Positions 15,907 through 24,647 are shown, counted from the stretch's first letter. The stretch is DNA of 64,000 bases from Calothrix sp. NIES-4105 (GCF_002368415.1 NZ_AP018290.1:9849717-9913716); one strand, 5' to 3'. Notes: generated from the letters alone by a model not told the origin. Program-made: numbers and translations.

Positions 15907-16785
15907 ATGACACCACAACAAGTTGCCGAATTAACTCAAGACTTGGTTTCGGAGACTCAAGAGTTAGTAGAAGATTCAGGCGCCGACAAGTGGCAACCCC
16001 CGATGCCACCAACCGATTTAATATTTGATGATGGAGAGCCATTGGAAAGCAGTCGTCACCGTGTCGCCATAAATGCGTTAATTCGTTCTTTTCGGCATCA
16101 CTTTGCAGCAAGGAACGACTTTTTTGTTGGCGGTAATATGTTTGTTTACTACAGCAGTCAACAAGTTAAAAACAAAGACTTTAAAGGTCCTGACTTTTTT
16201 GTAGTGTTAGATGTGCCACCAAACCCAGCACGCCCCGGTTGGGTATCTTGGGAGGAGAATGGACGTTATCCAGATATGATTGTTGAATTACTTTCTGACA
16301 CAACAGAAGTTAAAGACCTTGGAAGTAAAAAGGAACTTTACGAAAAGGTATTTAAAACCAAAGATTATTTCGTTTTCCATCCTTACAAAGCCAACTCATT
16401 ACAAGGATGGCGCCTGGATAGTTACAAAGGTTATCAACCAATCGAAGAAAATCCGCAGGGGTGGGTATGGTGCGAGAGTTTGAGGCTTTGGTTAGGAACA
16501 TGGCAAGGACAGATAGAAGACGATGATGCGGTTTGGCTAAGGTTTTACGACGAAGCTGGAAATCTGGTGTTGCTACCAGAGGAAGCGGAACAACAACGTG
16601 CTAATGCTGAACAACAACGTGCCGATGCTGAACAACAACGTGCCGATGCTGAACGGCAACGTGCCGATGCTGAACGGCAAGCAAGGTTAAATGCAGTATC
16701 TCAGTTGTTACAAATGGGAATGAGCGTGGAACAAATCGCCCAAGCTCTATCACTAACTGTAGAAGAAGTAGAACAAATGAGGTAG
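15907..16785 (+). CDS. Uma2-family (DUF820) putative endonuclease with coiled-coil tail
   Basis: Residues 1-210 match the Uma2 (DUF820) family, predicted restriction-like nucleases very abundant in cyanobacteria. Typical features are GPDFFVVLDVPP, then YPDMIVELLSDTTEVKDLGSKKELYEK with the catalytic-type acidic residues, then YFVFHPY. From about 220 the protein changes to heptads EQQRADAERQRADA, five tandem 21-base units, forming a coiled coil. It ends with a small helix-turn-helix-like piece (GMSVEQIAQALSLTVEEVEQM). The tail arrangement is common in this family. The biological role of these proteins is not established; mobile or defence functions have been suggested. Confidence 0.8.
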   Translation: MTPQQVAELTQDLVSETQELVEDSGADKWQPPMPPTDLIFDDGEPLESSRHRVAINALIRSFRHHFAARNDFFVGGNMFVYYSSQQVKNKDFKGPDFFVVLDVPPNPARPGWVSWEENGRYPDMIVELLSDTTEVKDLGSKKELYEKVFKTKDYFVFHPYKANSLQGWRLDSYKGYQPIEENPQGWVWCESLRLWLGTWQGQIEDDDAVWLRFYDEAGNLVLLPEEAEQQRANAEQQRADAEQQRADAERQRADAERQARLNAVSQLLQMGMSVEQIAQALSLTVEEVEQMR

Positions 16786-16792
16786 TTCTATA

Positions 16793-16817
16793 GTATGGTG
16801 GGCAGTGCCCACCTTAC
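16793..16817. repeat. GGTGGGCAGTGCCCACC hairpin repeat / bidirectional terminator
   Basis: This dispersed hairpin lies in the 35-bp gap between convergent genes, 8 bp after the Uma2 stop and 4 bp before the desaturase stop, a position suited to terminate both. Confidence 0.6.
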
Positions 16818-16820
16818 TTT

Positions 16821-17684
16821 TTATAGTTGTGGTGGCATTACAACTTTTTTGGCTAAACCTAAAGTTTGTAGCGCTTTAATGCTCCACCAAGTAACATCTA
16901 TTTCCCACCAACGGAACCCTGATTTTGCGACGTTTGGATAAGCGTGGTGATTGTTGTGCCATCCTTCACCGTAGGTTACTATCGATACCCACCATAAGTT
17001 ACGCGCGTTGTCGTCGCCATCATCAAAAGTACGATATCCCCATGTATGTGTGGCTGAGTTTACAAACCAAGTTGAATGCCATAATAAAACGGCTCTTAAA
17101 AATACTCCGTAAATTACGAATGACCATCCGCCAATAAGATACAGTCCTAAAGCTACGGGAATTTGCAACATTAAAAAGTTACGGTCAAGCCAGCAGTAGA
17201 AAGGTTGTCTTGCTAAGTCAGGCGCCGCTTTTTGATAGATTTCGCGGGTAAAAAATTCTTGACGTGGGTAGAATAGCCATAACATGTGGCTCCACCAAAA
17301 CCCACGCTTTGCTGAATATGGGTCTTGATCAACATCTTCGGTATGAGCATGATGCAAACGGTGACCGCTTACCCAAAAAATTGGTCCACCTTGAAGTGCT
17401 AATGCTCCAATCGTCGCAATTATATACTCTAACCACTTCGGTACCTGAAAGCTTTTATGGGTTAATAATCGGTGGTACCCCAAACAAATACCAATACTCC
17501 CGAATAACCAGTGTAGAAATATTGCTGTAAATAGTGCTGACCACGAGAAAAACCACGGCGCCAATAGTGCTAGTCCATGAAATGCTGCGAAGAACAATAC
17601 ATATGTGATACTTGGCGAAGCATATTTTCCATCCTCTGGGACGGGAGATAGAAATTTTGCAGTCATATTAATTCCTGTTGACAA
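16821..17684 (-). CDS. desC: acyl-lipid delta-9 type fatty acid desaturase
   Basis: This membrane di-iron desaturase introduces the first double bond into membrane-lipid acyl chains. It has the three histidine boxes in the right order and spacing: HRLLTH (about 70-75), HRLHHAH (about 108-114) and HNNHH (about 241-245). Four hydrophobic membrane spans lie around residues 27-60, 85-100 and 170-205. The length of 287 aa fits soluble-tail-free cyanobacterial DesC proteins. The N-terminus (PVPEDGKYASPS) differs from the usual DesC1, so it may be a second, DesC2-like copy. It is divergent from a TetR-type regulator across a 228-bp region with two palindromic operators, so regulation by that protein is likely. 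Confidence 0.85.
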   Translation of the reverse strand: MSTGINMTAKFLSPVPEDGKYASPSITYVLFFAAFHGLALLAPWFFSWSALFTAIFLHWLFGSIGICLGYHRLLTHKSFQVPKWLEYIIATIGALALQGGPIFWVSGHRLHHAHTEDVDQDPYSAKRGFWWSHMLWLFYPRQEFFTREIYQKAAPDLARQPFYCWLDRNFLMLQIPVALGLYLIGGWSFVIYGVFLRAVLLWHSTWFVNSATHTWGYRTFDDGDDNARNLWWVSIVTYGEGWHNNHHAYPNVAKSGFRWWEIDVTWWSIKALQTLGLAKKVVMPPQL

Positions 17685-17739
17685 ATTGCCTATATGTTGG
17701 ACTTGATGCTGGCGCCTGCTTTCGGGTCATGGTAGATAA

Positions 17740-17807
17740 GCAAGTGCCACTTACATTTATTATCCTAACAACGGTTTCCAAATATTGCAAGTGGTACTTG
17801 CAATATT
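17740..17807. promoter_or_regulatory. two palindromic operators in the desaturase/TetR divergent promoter region
   Basis: Site 1 is GCAAGTGCCACTTAC (17740-17754). Site 2 is a perfect 12-3-12 palindrome, AATATTGCAAGT-GGT-ACTTGCAATATT (17781-17807). Both share GCAAGTGNNACTTRC, with centres 47 bp apart. They lie between the desaturase start (17684) and the TetR start (17913), where an autoregulating TetR protein would be expected to bind. Confidence 0.7.
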
Positions 17808-17912
17808 TATGTTAATTTTAGGTTTATATTAAATTGAACGAATTCCTGCGCTAGTGTACATGTATAATTAAGCGCTTTCCGCGATACTAAGAAACTTTAT
17901 ATTTTTTATATT

Positions 17913-19193
17913 ATGACTTCTCATACTAGTTCTACACGTCAGCGAATTGTGCAAGCAGCACTTGAATTATTTGTGACTCAGGGAGTGACAAACACCACGA
18001 CTCGACAAATAGCGGAGTTGGCAGAAGTCAATGAGGTAACGCTATTTCGCCAGTTTGGTAACAAACATGGGTTGGTTTTAGCTTTGATTGAAGAGTCGAA
18101 TGCTTTTGAGAACTTGGGAGAATCGTTTGTACAGAATTCGGGTATCACTGAAGATACTTATCAGGTTTTAAGAGAGTATATAGATAAAGTGTTACTTGCA
18201 TTAGAACGAGTACCAGAGTTAATACGGTCAATAGTCGGGGAAGCAAGTCAGTACCCTATCGAAAATCGTCGTGCGTTGGGACGAGGGTTAAGTCAGATTA
18301 ATCAATATATGGGTCAGTATTTAGGTAGTGCAATTGACCCAGATGCTTTTGGTACACAACTACCACCACAAACGATTGTTTGTTTGCTCAATGTAATTAT
18401 TCTGGGATATGCGATTACAGAATTTACAACTACGACCGAACAAAGCGAACTTTGGGATAGAGATAAATTTATAGATAACTTGGTAGAACTATTTTTGAAT
18501 GGCGCCTTTGTCAAACCGGAAGCTCAAACTACAAAATTAGCTGTTGATGTAGTTAATACAGTTGAAACAGTTGAGACAGTGACTAGTATTACTAAGACTA
18601 ACTCGAATCGAGGAAGTATAAGCATAGTTGATTTGCCAGCGACAAAAGTCCACGAAATTTTACAGCAAGCTAAAAAAACGGGATTACAGGATTTTGCCTT
18701 AGCGTATGTACTATTTGCAGCAGGTTTATCCGTTGATGAAATAGTAAACTTACAGCGTTCGCACCAAATCTATGATAATCAAGCGTTAATACTTCAAATC
18801 ACAACTCGTGAATCTACTCGTCAAGTGCCTGTTAATCAATGGATAATGGGTAAACGCTACGGTTCGTACAATAATAATCCTTTAACTAAATGGCTCAAAA
18901 GTCGTAAAGATATTGAAACTGCGATATTTATTAATGAAACTGGGGCGCCTATATCACAATCAGAGATACAACAACACTGGGAAAAATGGACGCAATCAAT
19001 CCTAACACCAGATGGAACGCCATCAATTATTCAAGCACAGCAAACTTGGCGCATTGAAATGTTGATGCGGGGTATGAGTTTAGAAAATCTCAGCATTTTA
19101 ACAGGTTGTACTATTTCACAACTCCAACCTCTCGCGCGTCGAGCAAAAGAAAAAGCTGCCATTGAAGAAGCTACCCGTCTTGATCAAAAATAG
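17913..19193 (+). CDS. TetR-type regulator with degenerate integrase-like C-terminal domain
   Basis: Residues 7-55 are a TetR DNA-binding domain (RQRIVQAALELFVTQG, then TTTRQIAELAEVNEVTLFRQFGNKHGL), followed by a helical TetR-like ligand or dimer domain to about 195. After a threonine-rich linker, residues 240-426 resemble the catalytic fold of tyrosine recombinases: FAAGLSVDEIVNLQ, then WRIEMLMRGMSLENLSILTGCT. The catalytic Arg-His-Arg-Tyr set cannot be found, so it is probably a structural or ligand domain. The total of 426 aa is about double a normal TetR protein. It is divergent from a desaturase gene with two shared operators, so it is a candidate regulator of membrane-lipid desaturation. 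Confidence 0.75.
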   Translation: MTSHTSSTRQRIVQAALELFVTQGVTNTTTRQIAELAEVNEVTLFRQFGNKHGLVLALIEESNAFENLGESFVQNSGITEDTYQVLREYIDKVLLALERVPELIRSIVGEASQYPIENRRALGRGLSQINQYMGQYLGSAIDPDAFGTQLPPQTIVCLLNVIILGYAITEFTTTTEQSELWDRDKFIDNLVELFLNGAFVKPEAQTTKLAVDVVNTVETVETVTSITKTNSNRGSISIVDLPATKVHEILQQAKKTGLQDFALAYVLFAAGLSVDEIVNLQRSHQIYDNQALILQITTRESTRQVPVNQWIMGKRYGSYNNNPLTKWLKSRKDIETAIFINETGAPISQSEIQQHWEKWTQSILTPDGTPSIIQAQQTWRIEMLMRGMSLENLSILTGCTISQLQPLARRAKEKAAIEEATRLDQK

Positions 19194-19216
19194 GCAACGG
19201 ATTGGCAACGGATAAG

Positions 19217-19253
19217 AACGGATGTAACGGATGGTTTATCCGTTACATCCGTT
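19217..19253. terminator. bidirectional terminator, 16-bp perfect stem
   Basis: AACGGATGTAACGGAT (19217-19232) and ATCCGTTACATCCGTT (19238-19253) pair perfectly around a 5-nt loop. The stem lies between convergent genes and reaches the last two bases of the cysteine desulfurase gene. It is built from short tandem ACGGATGTA units. Confidence 0.7.
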
Positions 19254-20403
19254 ACATCCGTTGCAAGCTTTGCACTGTTAAAATTACTTGTTGTGCGACC
19301 GTATCAATTTCTTCTGCGGTATTAAATCTGCCGATGCCAAACCTAATTGACGCATAAGCTAATTTTTCTGAGTGTCCTAACGCTGTGAGAACATGGGAAG
19401 GCGCCGTTGTTGTTGATGAACATGCGGAACCTGAAGATACTGCCATTATAGATTGGAGTCCTAATAGTAATGCGGCGCCATCTACTCGTTCGATACTAAT
19501 ATTTAAATTGCCTGCTAGTCGTTGCGTAGGATGTCCGTTTAAATGAATACCTTTTATTTTTGATAATCGTTCCCATAATTTATTGCGTAATTGGGTGAGG
19601 CGCCTATTTTCTTGTTCAAGTTCAGCCAAAGCTATTTCTACGGCTTTCCCAAATCCTACTATTTGCGGTGTATACAAAGTGCCCGAACGCATTCCTCGTT
19701 CGTGTCCGCCACCGTGTTGCTGTGCTGCTAGTTTAACGCGGGGGTTACGGCGCCGGACATATAAGGCGCCAATTCCTTTGGGTCCATATATTTTGTGTGC
19801 TGTGAGCGACATTAAGTCTATTTGGGATATTTGGACATCAAGGGGTATTTTACCAATTGCTTGGGCTGCGTCGGTATGGAAAATAATATCGTGCGCGCGG
19901 CAGATTTTTCCTATTTCTGCTAAAGGTTGGATTACTCCTATTTCATTATTTGCTGCCATTATAGAGACTAAGATTGTTTCGGGACGTATTGCTTTTTCTA
20001 ATTCGTCTAAGTTAATTAGTCCGTCTTTTTGAACTGGCAATATTGTGATTTCAAATCCTAGTGTTTCTAAATATTTACAAGGGTCTAGAACTGCGTTGTG
20101 TTCGGTGGCGAGAGTTATTATATGTTGACCTTTTTGGAAGTAGGCTTCGGCTACTCCTTTGATTGCTAAATTGTTTGCTTCGGTGGCGCCGCTTGTAAAG
20201 ATGATTTCTTCTGGTGATGCGTTTATGGCTTTGGCTAAAGTATCGCGCGTTTTTTTTACTGCTGCTTCTGCTTCCCATCCATATTGATGGTTGATGCTGG
20301 ATGGGTTGCCGAAGTGTTCGGTGAAGTAGGGTATCATGGCGTCTACTACACGTTTGTCTACGGGTGTTGTGGCGTGGTTGTCTAGGTAGATAGGGCGATG
20401 CAT
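19252..20403 (-). CDS. iscS: cysteine desulfurase (IscS/NifS type)
   Basis: This PLP enzyme converts L-cysteine to alanine and supplies persulfide sulfur for Fe-S clusters, thiolated tRNA and cofactors. The 383-residue protein shows YLDNHATTPVD at the start, TSGATEANN, the ATEHNAVLDP loop, HTDAAQAIGK, the Schiff-base lysine in LTAHKIYGPKG and the mobile-loop catalytic cysteine in SSGSACSS (about residue 327). The short loop around the cysteine is of the IscS/NifS (class I) type. No iscU or nif gene is adjacent, so it is probably a general housekeeping copy. Many GGCGCC sites show long residence. Confidence 0.9.
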   Translation of the reverse strand: MHRPIYLDNHATTPVDKRVVDAMIPYFTEHFGNPSSINHQYGWEAEAAVKKTRDTLAKAINASPEEIIFTSGATEANNLAIKGVAEAYFQKGQHIITLATEHNAVLDPCKYLETLGFEITILPVQKDGLINLDELEKAIRPETILVSIMAANNEIGVIQPLAEIGKICRAHDIIFHTDAAQAIGKIPLDVQISQIDLMSLTAHKIYGPKGIGALYVRRRNPRVKLAAQQHGGGHERGMRSGTLYTPQIVGFGKAVEIALAELEQENRRLTQLRNKLWERLSKIKGIHLNGHPTQRLAGNLNISIERVDGAALLLGLQSIMAVSSGSACSSTTTAPSHVLTALGHSEKLAYASIRFGIGRFNTAEEIDTVAQQVILTVQSLQRM

Positions 20404-20594
20404 TTTGGGTTATCGTGGGGGTTGGTGGGGGGCGGGTTTAGAGATATTTTAAAACTAATTTAAGTTGTCGTGAACCCGCCCTTACGGTATACGGGATAGG
20501 GGGCACTTACTTTTTGGTAACTAGTTTACTTTGGTTGGTGTTTGCTTTTATTATCGGTTTCGGCTATCTCAAGAGAGAGTATTACGAGGATTGT

Positions 20595-21185
20595 ATGGGA
20601 ACCGTTGCAATTATTTATTTTTCGGGTAGTGGTCATACACATTTGATGGCTGAAGCTGTTGCTGAAGGCGCCCTTTCAGTTGATGGGACAAAGGTTGAGT
20701 TATTAAGAATTACGGGTGAACAAATACATGAAGGTCGCTGGAAAGATGATGCGATGATAGGGTCTTTGAATGGCGCCGATGCTATTATATTTGGTTCACC
20801 AACTTATATGGGAGGTGTGGCAGCACAGTTTAAAGCTTTTGTTGATGCGGCAAGTTCAATTTGGTTTCAACAAGGTTGGAAAGATAAACTTGCTGCTGGT
20901 TTCACACATTCGAGTTCGCCAAGTGGTGACAAACAAAGCACTTTATTATATATGACGATTAATGCTGCACAACACAGTATGACATGGATTAATCCCGGTG
21001 AACTTTCTAGTTTCCTTTTGGGTAAAGATGATGGTATTAACCGTCTAGGTTCGTATTTGGGAGTAATGGGACAAAGTGTATTAGATATGAGTGGTAAACC
21101 TGCTGAACTCGACTCAGGTGATAGATTAACAGCACACAAACTTGGAACGCGCGTAGCTGATATGGTACAGCGATTTAAAAAATAA
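20595..21185 (+). CDS. flavodoxin-fold FMN protein (WrbA/NADPH-quinone-reductase-like)
   Basis: The protein opens MGTVAIIYFSGSGHTHLMAEAVAEG, the FMN-phosphate loop of the flavodoxin fold (SGSGHT). It continues with GADAIIFGSPTYMGGVAAQFKAF, the signature of the WrbA-like branch, and the GFTHSSSPSGDKQSTL segment. A two-electron quinone or FMN reductase role in the cytoplasm is likely. I place the start at ATG 20595, 27 codons inside the longest frame, because AGGA precedes it and the upstream residues form an unrelated hydrophobic stretch. The gene is 191 bp from the divergent cysteine desulfurase start. Confidence 0.8.
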   Translation: MGTVAIIYFSGSGHTHLMAEAVAEGALSVDGTKVELLRITGEQIHEGRWKDDAMIGSLNGADAIIFGSPTYMGGVAAQFKAFVDAASSIWFQQGWKDKLAAGFTHSSSPSGDKQSTLLYMTINAAQHSMTWINPGELSSFLLGKDDGINRLGSYLGVMGQSVLDMSGKPAELDSGDRLTAHKLGTRVADMVQRFKK

Positions 21186-21233
21186 TTATATGTTTAAAAC
21201 ATAATTGTATTGCTCGATATTACTCCATATTAT

Positions 21234-21258
21234 GTAGGGTGGGCACTGCCCACCTTAC
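21234..21258. repeat. GGTGGGCACTGCCCACC hairpin repeat
   Basis: This is a copy of the dispersed hairpin also at 5024 and 16793. It stands about 50 bp after the flavodoxin-like gene. Confidence 0.55.
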
Positions 21259-21264
21259 TATTGA

Positions 21265-21369
21265 TTACGCAGCGAATGAAGATTGTTTAAAAGCTCCTGT
21301 TTGTGTATCCACTACCCAAATATCTTCTTCAATACTGTAAATTTCTATCTCGCTATCACGAATTAGCAT
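21265..21369 (-). pseudogene. remnant related to the gene at 25518-26012
   Basis: This 34-codon frame encodes a peptide whose C-terminal half (IEEDIWVVDTQTGAFKQS) nearly repeats the end of the 164-aa protein encoded at 25518-26012 (IEGNIWVVDIQTGAFKQS). Nothing corresponding to its first 130 residues is present upstream, so this is a tail fragment left by a duplication or deletion. Confidence 0.6.
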
Positions 21370-21420
21370 AGTTTAGGAATAATAGTAGTAATACCAATTA
21401 TTTATGAACGTGCATAGAAA

Positions 21421-21522
21421 GAACCCCACCCCCAACCCCCTCCCCTAGAAAGGGGAGGGGAAAGAAAGCTTATAAAATCTTACTCCCGTCTCCGTTACGG
21501 GGAGGGGTTGGGGGAGGGGTCA
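21421..21522. repeat. 100-bp G/C-rich inverted repeat
   Basis: ACCCCACCCCCAACCCCC at the left end is matched in reverse by GGTTGGGGGAGGGGT at the right end. A small internal hairpin (CCCCTAGAAAGGGG) is also present. It has the structure of the palindromic mini-elements common in cyanobacterial intergenic DNA. No coding capacity. Confidence 0.65.
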
Positions 21523-21616
21523 AATAATATCCAGCTTTAGATTAAATATAATCAAATTTACTTTCTTTAATTGTAAATCCATTTCCTTGAATCATGATAG
21601 CAGGCACCTAATTGAT

Positions 21617-21676
21617 GGTGCGTAACGGCATTATATTTGTGGCTTCGTTTCTAGTTCTTGGATACCGTTACGCACC
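21617..21676. repeat. inverted repeat of the GGTGCGT/ACGCACC type
   Basis: GGTGCGTAACGG (21617-21628) pairs with CCGTTACGCACC (21665-21676), ending exactly at the stop of the pseudokinase gene. It has the same outer arms and the same position as the element at 3395-3454. Confidence 0.65.
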
Positions 21677-23176
21677 CTACGTGGGAATTTTGCGCCACAT
21701 TAGAATACAAATTCCTGTTATCAAGCCAAAACCGACTAAACCCAGAATACCACCAAATATACTGTAAGCATTGCCCAAAAAGTATTGTACGCCTTTGTAA
21801 ATAGCAATTCCAATTACACCACCACTACTACTTGCCAATACCCACCAGTACGCGCGTCTCACGTGTTGCCGCAATACTAACCACTGGAATAATCCTACTG
21901 CGATACTTGGTATGATAAGCATTTCACCTTTGGCGCCATATCCAGTCAATACGCTCAAAATTCCTTCAATTGTAAATCCTAAGATGGTTACTAGCATCCA
22001 CCATTTAAATTTATAATCATGTTGATGTAATACTAGACTTTGCGCTGCTCCTACTAAAATTCCAGTTATTAAACCAAATATGGCACCACCAGATATATAA
22101 CCTATAGTTACACTTTTAGTAATGGCGCCGACCATAAATTCTGCTGCAAACCCAATTATAAAGCCAATTAGACCACCAATCATTACACCTGTAATAGTTG
22201 CTAATATCCAAGATAGTAAAAAGTTAAATTCAAACTTACCCCATTTTTTTGGGAAGGATGGCTTAATTGAGTTGGGTAATTCAATATATGGCGCCGTTTG
22301 ATGTGGTGTCAGTACATTTAAGATTTCTTGTGTATTTGGACGCTGCATTGGCGCCAAGGTCATCATTTTATCGAGTAAGTCTAATAATTTTGGTGATATA
22401 TGTGATGCATACTTACGCCAAGATATTTCATTTGAATCATTTAAACTTGTTTCATATAAATCAAGGAATTTGCTAGGGTCTTTACCTGTAACCAGAAAAG
22501 CAAAAACGCGCGCAACTGCAAAAATATCAGATTGTGGAAATAATTTACCATGAAACTGTTCAGAGGGTGTATAAGCAATCGCTGGTTTATAAATAGCATC
22601 TTCAGATGATATATAAGGTTGTCCAAAACCAATTAATGCCAAATTTAAATCGTCTGGTTTCAATATTAGGTTTGATGGGTTAATACGCGAGTGCAATACA
22701 TTATAAGTATGAATTTCTTGAAGAATTGTTATAACTTGTTGTAACCACTTGACTGCTTGCTGCTCACTTATATTTTTACCAGCTTGATGTTCTAAATACT
22801 TATATAAATTTAACCCCTCAATTTTTTCCATCACTAAACAGTGTAAGCGAATAGCCTTATCGCGCGGGAAATAAATAAAGTAATCGTTTGCCTCAACTTT
22901 CGGAATACCAGAATTATTTATAGCTTTGAGTGCTGCTGCTGTTTTCTCAAACGACTCCACCACCTCAGCTTTATCAACCGTTAAAACTTGTAACACCTTA
23001 AGAGTATCATTACCAACTTCGCGAACTTCATATGTATTACCATTTGTATAGTAATCAAGTAAATTGACCACCCGGTAACGTCCAGCAAGTAACAATTCCG
23101 ATCCGCAGTTTGCACAAAAGCGATTAGTATTTGAGTTGTCCTGCTTATCACAATTGGGGTTAATACACAAATTCAT
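21677..23176 (-). CDS. zinc-ribbon protein-kinase-like protein, probable pseudokinase, with membrane tail
   Basis: Residues 1-30 form a zinc ribbon (CINPNCDKQ...FCANCGSELL), followed by an Hanks-type kinase fold (about 35-310) and a glycine-rich C-terminus with about six membrane spans (from 325). Key catalytic residues are replaced. The HRDxKxxN loop reads VLHSRINPSNLIL, so the catalytic Asp and Lys are missing. The DFG motif reads LIGFGQP, losing the metal-binding Asp. It should still fold and may bind nucleotide or partners, probably as a membrane sensor. I prefer ATG 23176; the ATG at 23224 would add 16 residues encoded by a gtgctgagt repeat. Confidence 0.7.
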   Translation of the reverse strand: MNLCINPNCDKQDNSNTNRFCANCGSELLLAGRYRVVNLLDYYTNGNTYEVREVGNDTLKVLQVLTVDKAEVVESFEKTAAALKAINNSGIPKVEANDYFIYFPRDKAIRLHCLVMEKIEGLNLYKYLEHQAGKNISEQQAVKWLQQVITILQEIHTYNVLHSRINPSNLILKPDDLNLALIGFGQPYISSEDAIYKPAIAYTPSEQFHGKLFPQSDIFAVARVFAFLVTGKDPSKFLDLYETSLNDSNEISWRKYASHISPKLLDLLDKMMTLAPMQRPNTQEILNVLTPHQTAPYIELPNSIKPSFPKKWGKFEFNFLLSWILATITGVMIGGLIGFIIGFAAEFMVGAITKSVTIGYISGGAIFGLITGILVGAAQSLVLHQHDYKFKWWMLVTILGFTIEGILSVLTGYGAKGEMLIIPSIAVGLFQWLVLRQHVRRAYWWVLASSSGGVIGIAIYKGVQYFLGNAYSIFGGILGLVGFGLITGICILMWRKIPT

Positions 23177-23236
23177 AAGAGTGCTGAGTGCTGAGTGCTG
23201 AGTTAGTAGTATATTCGGTTTCAACTAAGGTAAAAT

Positions 23237-23734
23237 TTAAACTACAGTTCCTCGCTGTACAACTCCGTATATTTCATCAACATCTTTGTTTTTCAACGAA
23301 GGACATCCCAAAGTCCAGTTTTGCCGTTTATCTATAAATCCGTCACTACCTTGAGGAACACCGTGAATTCCAACTTCTCCACCAACAGGCAAAAACCAGT
23401 CAAACTCGCCTTCTGACTTTGCTAGCAGATGTTTTTTCCAAGATTCTCTGTTTGGGTAGTCTAACCACATAAACTTCGACCGTTGCGGATGTGGGTACAG
23501 TTTATCCCCATTAACCAGTTCATACCCCCTTACAGGTGTATGGACAAACGACTGCAAAACACAACCCTTTATACACAGCATTCCTGGAATCTCAGTAATT
23601 GGAATGACGTAACCAAACCTCGATAGCAGTAAATATAATAATGGAATTGGAGAAAAGACTAGGAGAAAACGGAGTATGAAACTTTTTGCAAAGTAATTTT
23701 TCAGACTTTGACGAATATTGGTAAAAAATATCAC
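23237..23734 (-). CDS. L,D-transpeptidase (YkuD)-like protein
   Basis: This 165-residue protein has an N-terminal membrane anchor (about 20-40), so the catalytic part should face the periplasm. The C-terminal half has the YkuD features EVGIHGVPQG (conserved His) and NWTLGCPSLKNKDVDEIY with the nucleophilic cysteine. In classical YkuD proteins the cysteine motif is S/T-H-G-C; here the residue before Gly is Leu (TLGC), a variant that may alter activity. The likely role is cross-linking or lipoprotein attachment on peptidoglycan. It lies 60 bp upstream of the pseudokinase gene on the same strand, so they could form an operon. Confidence 0.75.
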   Translation of the reverse strand: MIFFTNIRQSLKNYFAKSFILRFLLVFSPIPLLYLLLSRFGYVIPITEIPGMLCIKGCVLQSFVHTPVRGYELVNGDKLYPHPQRSKFMWLDYPNRESWKKHLLAKSEGEFDWFLPVGGEVGIHGVPQGSDGFIDKRQNWTLGCPSLKNKDVDEIYGVVQRGTVV

Positions 23735-23795
23735 TTATTTGACCAAAATATACTTATAGTTTAGCCTAAACAAGACTCACACACGAATTTAACTA

Positions 23796-24647
23796 ATGAC
23801 TAACGACATGCGACGCGACTTTGCCAACCGCGAAGAGTTGGCAGCATATTTAAAAGAGCAATTTCCTGAAGCAACAGAACGCGACGACAATATTAGTCAA
23901 ATTATTGGCGGGCGCCAAGCAGCGGAAACTGCACTTGAAAAAGTTGACCCAGTTAAATACGCGAAATCACGTAACTTTTTAACAGGCGCCGTAACTCGTT
24001 TGTCCCCTTACATTCGCTACGGTGTATTAGGGTTACGCGAAGCCAGAGATTTTGCCTTTAGTAAAATTCGCAACCAAGATGAAGCAACTAAATTTGTCAA
24101 CGAACTAGGTTGGCGTGACTACTGGCAAAGACTTTACATGAAACTTGGTGACGGTGTTTGGAAAGACCAAGAAGAATATAAAACCGGATATAGCGCTTCG
24201 GAATACGCCACAGAATTACCTCAAGACATCCGTGAAGGTACAACTGGACTAGTTTGTATCGATAGTTTTAGTCGTGATCTCCGAGAAATTGGTTACTTAC
24301 ATAACCATATGCGAATGTGGTTAGCTGCTTATATCGTTCACTGGCGCCGAGTTCGCTGGCAAGAAGGTACAAAATGGTTTCTCGAACACCTTTTAGACGG
24401 CGACCCAGCTTCTAACAACATGTCATGGCAATGGGTAGCCAGCACCTTCAGCCATAAACCCTACTTCTTCAACCGCGAAAACCTAGAACGCTACACAGAA
24501 GGAGTTTACTGCAAAAAATGCCCACTCTACGGAAAATGTGACTTTGAAGGAAGCTACGAACAACTAGAAGCAAAATTATTTCCCAAAGGTGAATTTGTCC
24601 AAAAAGATAACAGCCAAAGCTGGCAAAAAGGCAAACGCAAACGCTAA
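23796..24647 (+). CDS. stand-alone FAD-binding domain of the photolyase/cryptochrome family
   Basis: The 283-residue protein corresponds only to the C-terminal helical FAD-binding half of photolyases. LSPYIRYGVLGLREA, then FVNELGWRDYWQRLY, then GYLHNHMRMWLAAYIVHW, then DGDPASNNMSWQWVASTFS are all hallmark FAD and DNA-contacting segments. The N-terminal antenna-binding domain is absent. The C-terminus has a CKKCPLYGKC cluster, which could be a metal site. A separate gene for a photolyase N-terminal-type domain lies at 27498-27914 on the same strand. The protein could work alone as a flavoprotein or pair with that product. Four GGCGCC sites indicate a resident gene. Confidence 0.85.
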   Translation: MTNDMRRDFANREELAAYLKEQFPEATERDDNISQIIGGRQAAETALEKVDPVKYAKSRNFLTGAVTRLSPYIRYGVLGLREARDFAFSKIRNQDEATKFVNELGWRDYWQRLYMKLGDGVWKDQEEYKTGYSASEYATELPQDIREGTTGLVCIDSFSRDLREIGYLHNHMRMWLAAYIVHWRRVRWQEGTKWFLEHLLDGDPASNNMSWQWVASTFSHKPYFFNRENLERYTEGVYCKKCPLYGKCDFEGSYEQLEAKLFPKGEFVQKDNSQSWQKGKRKR

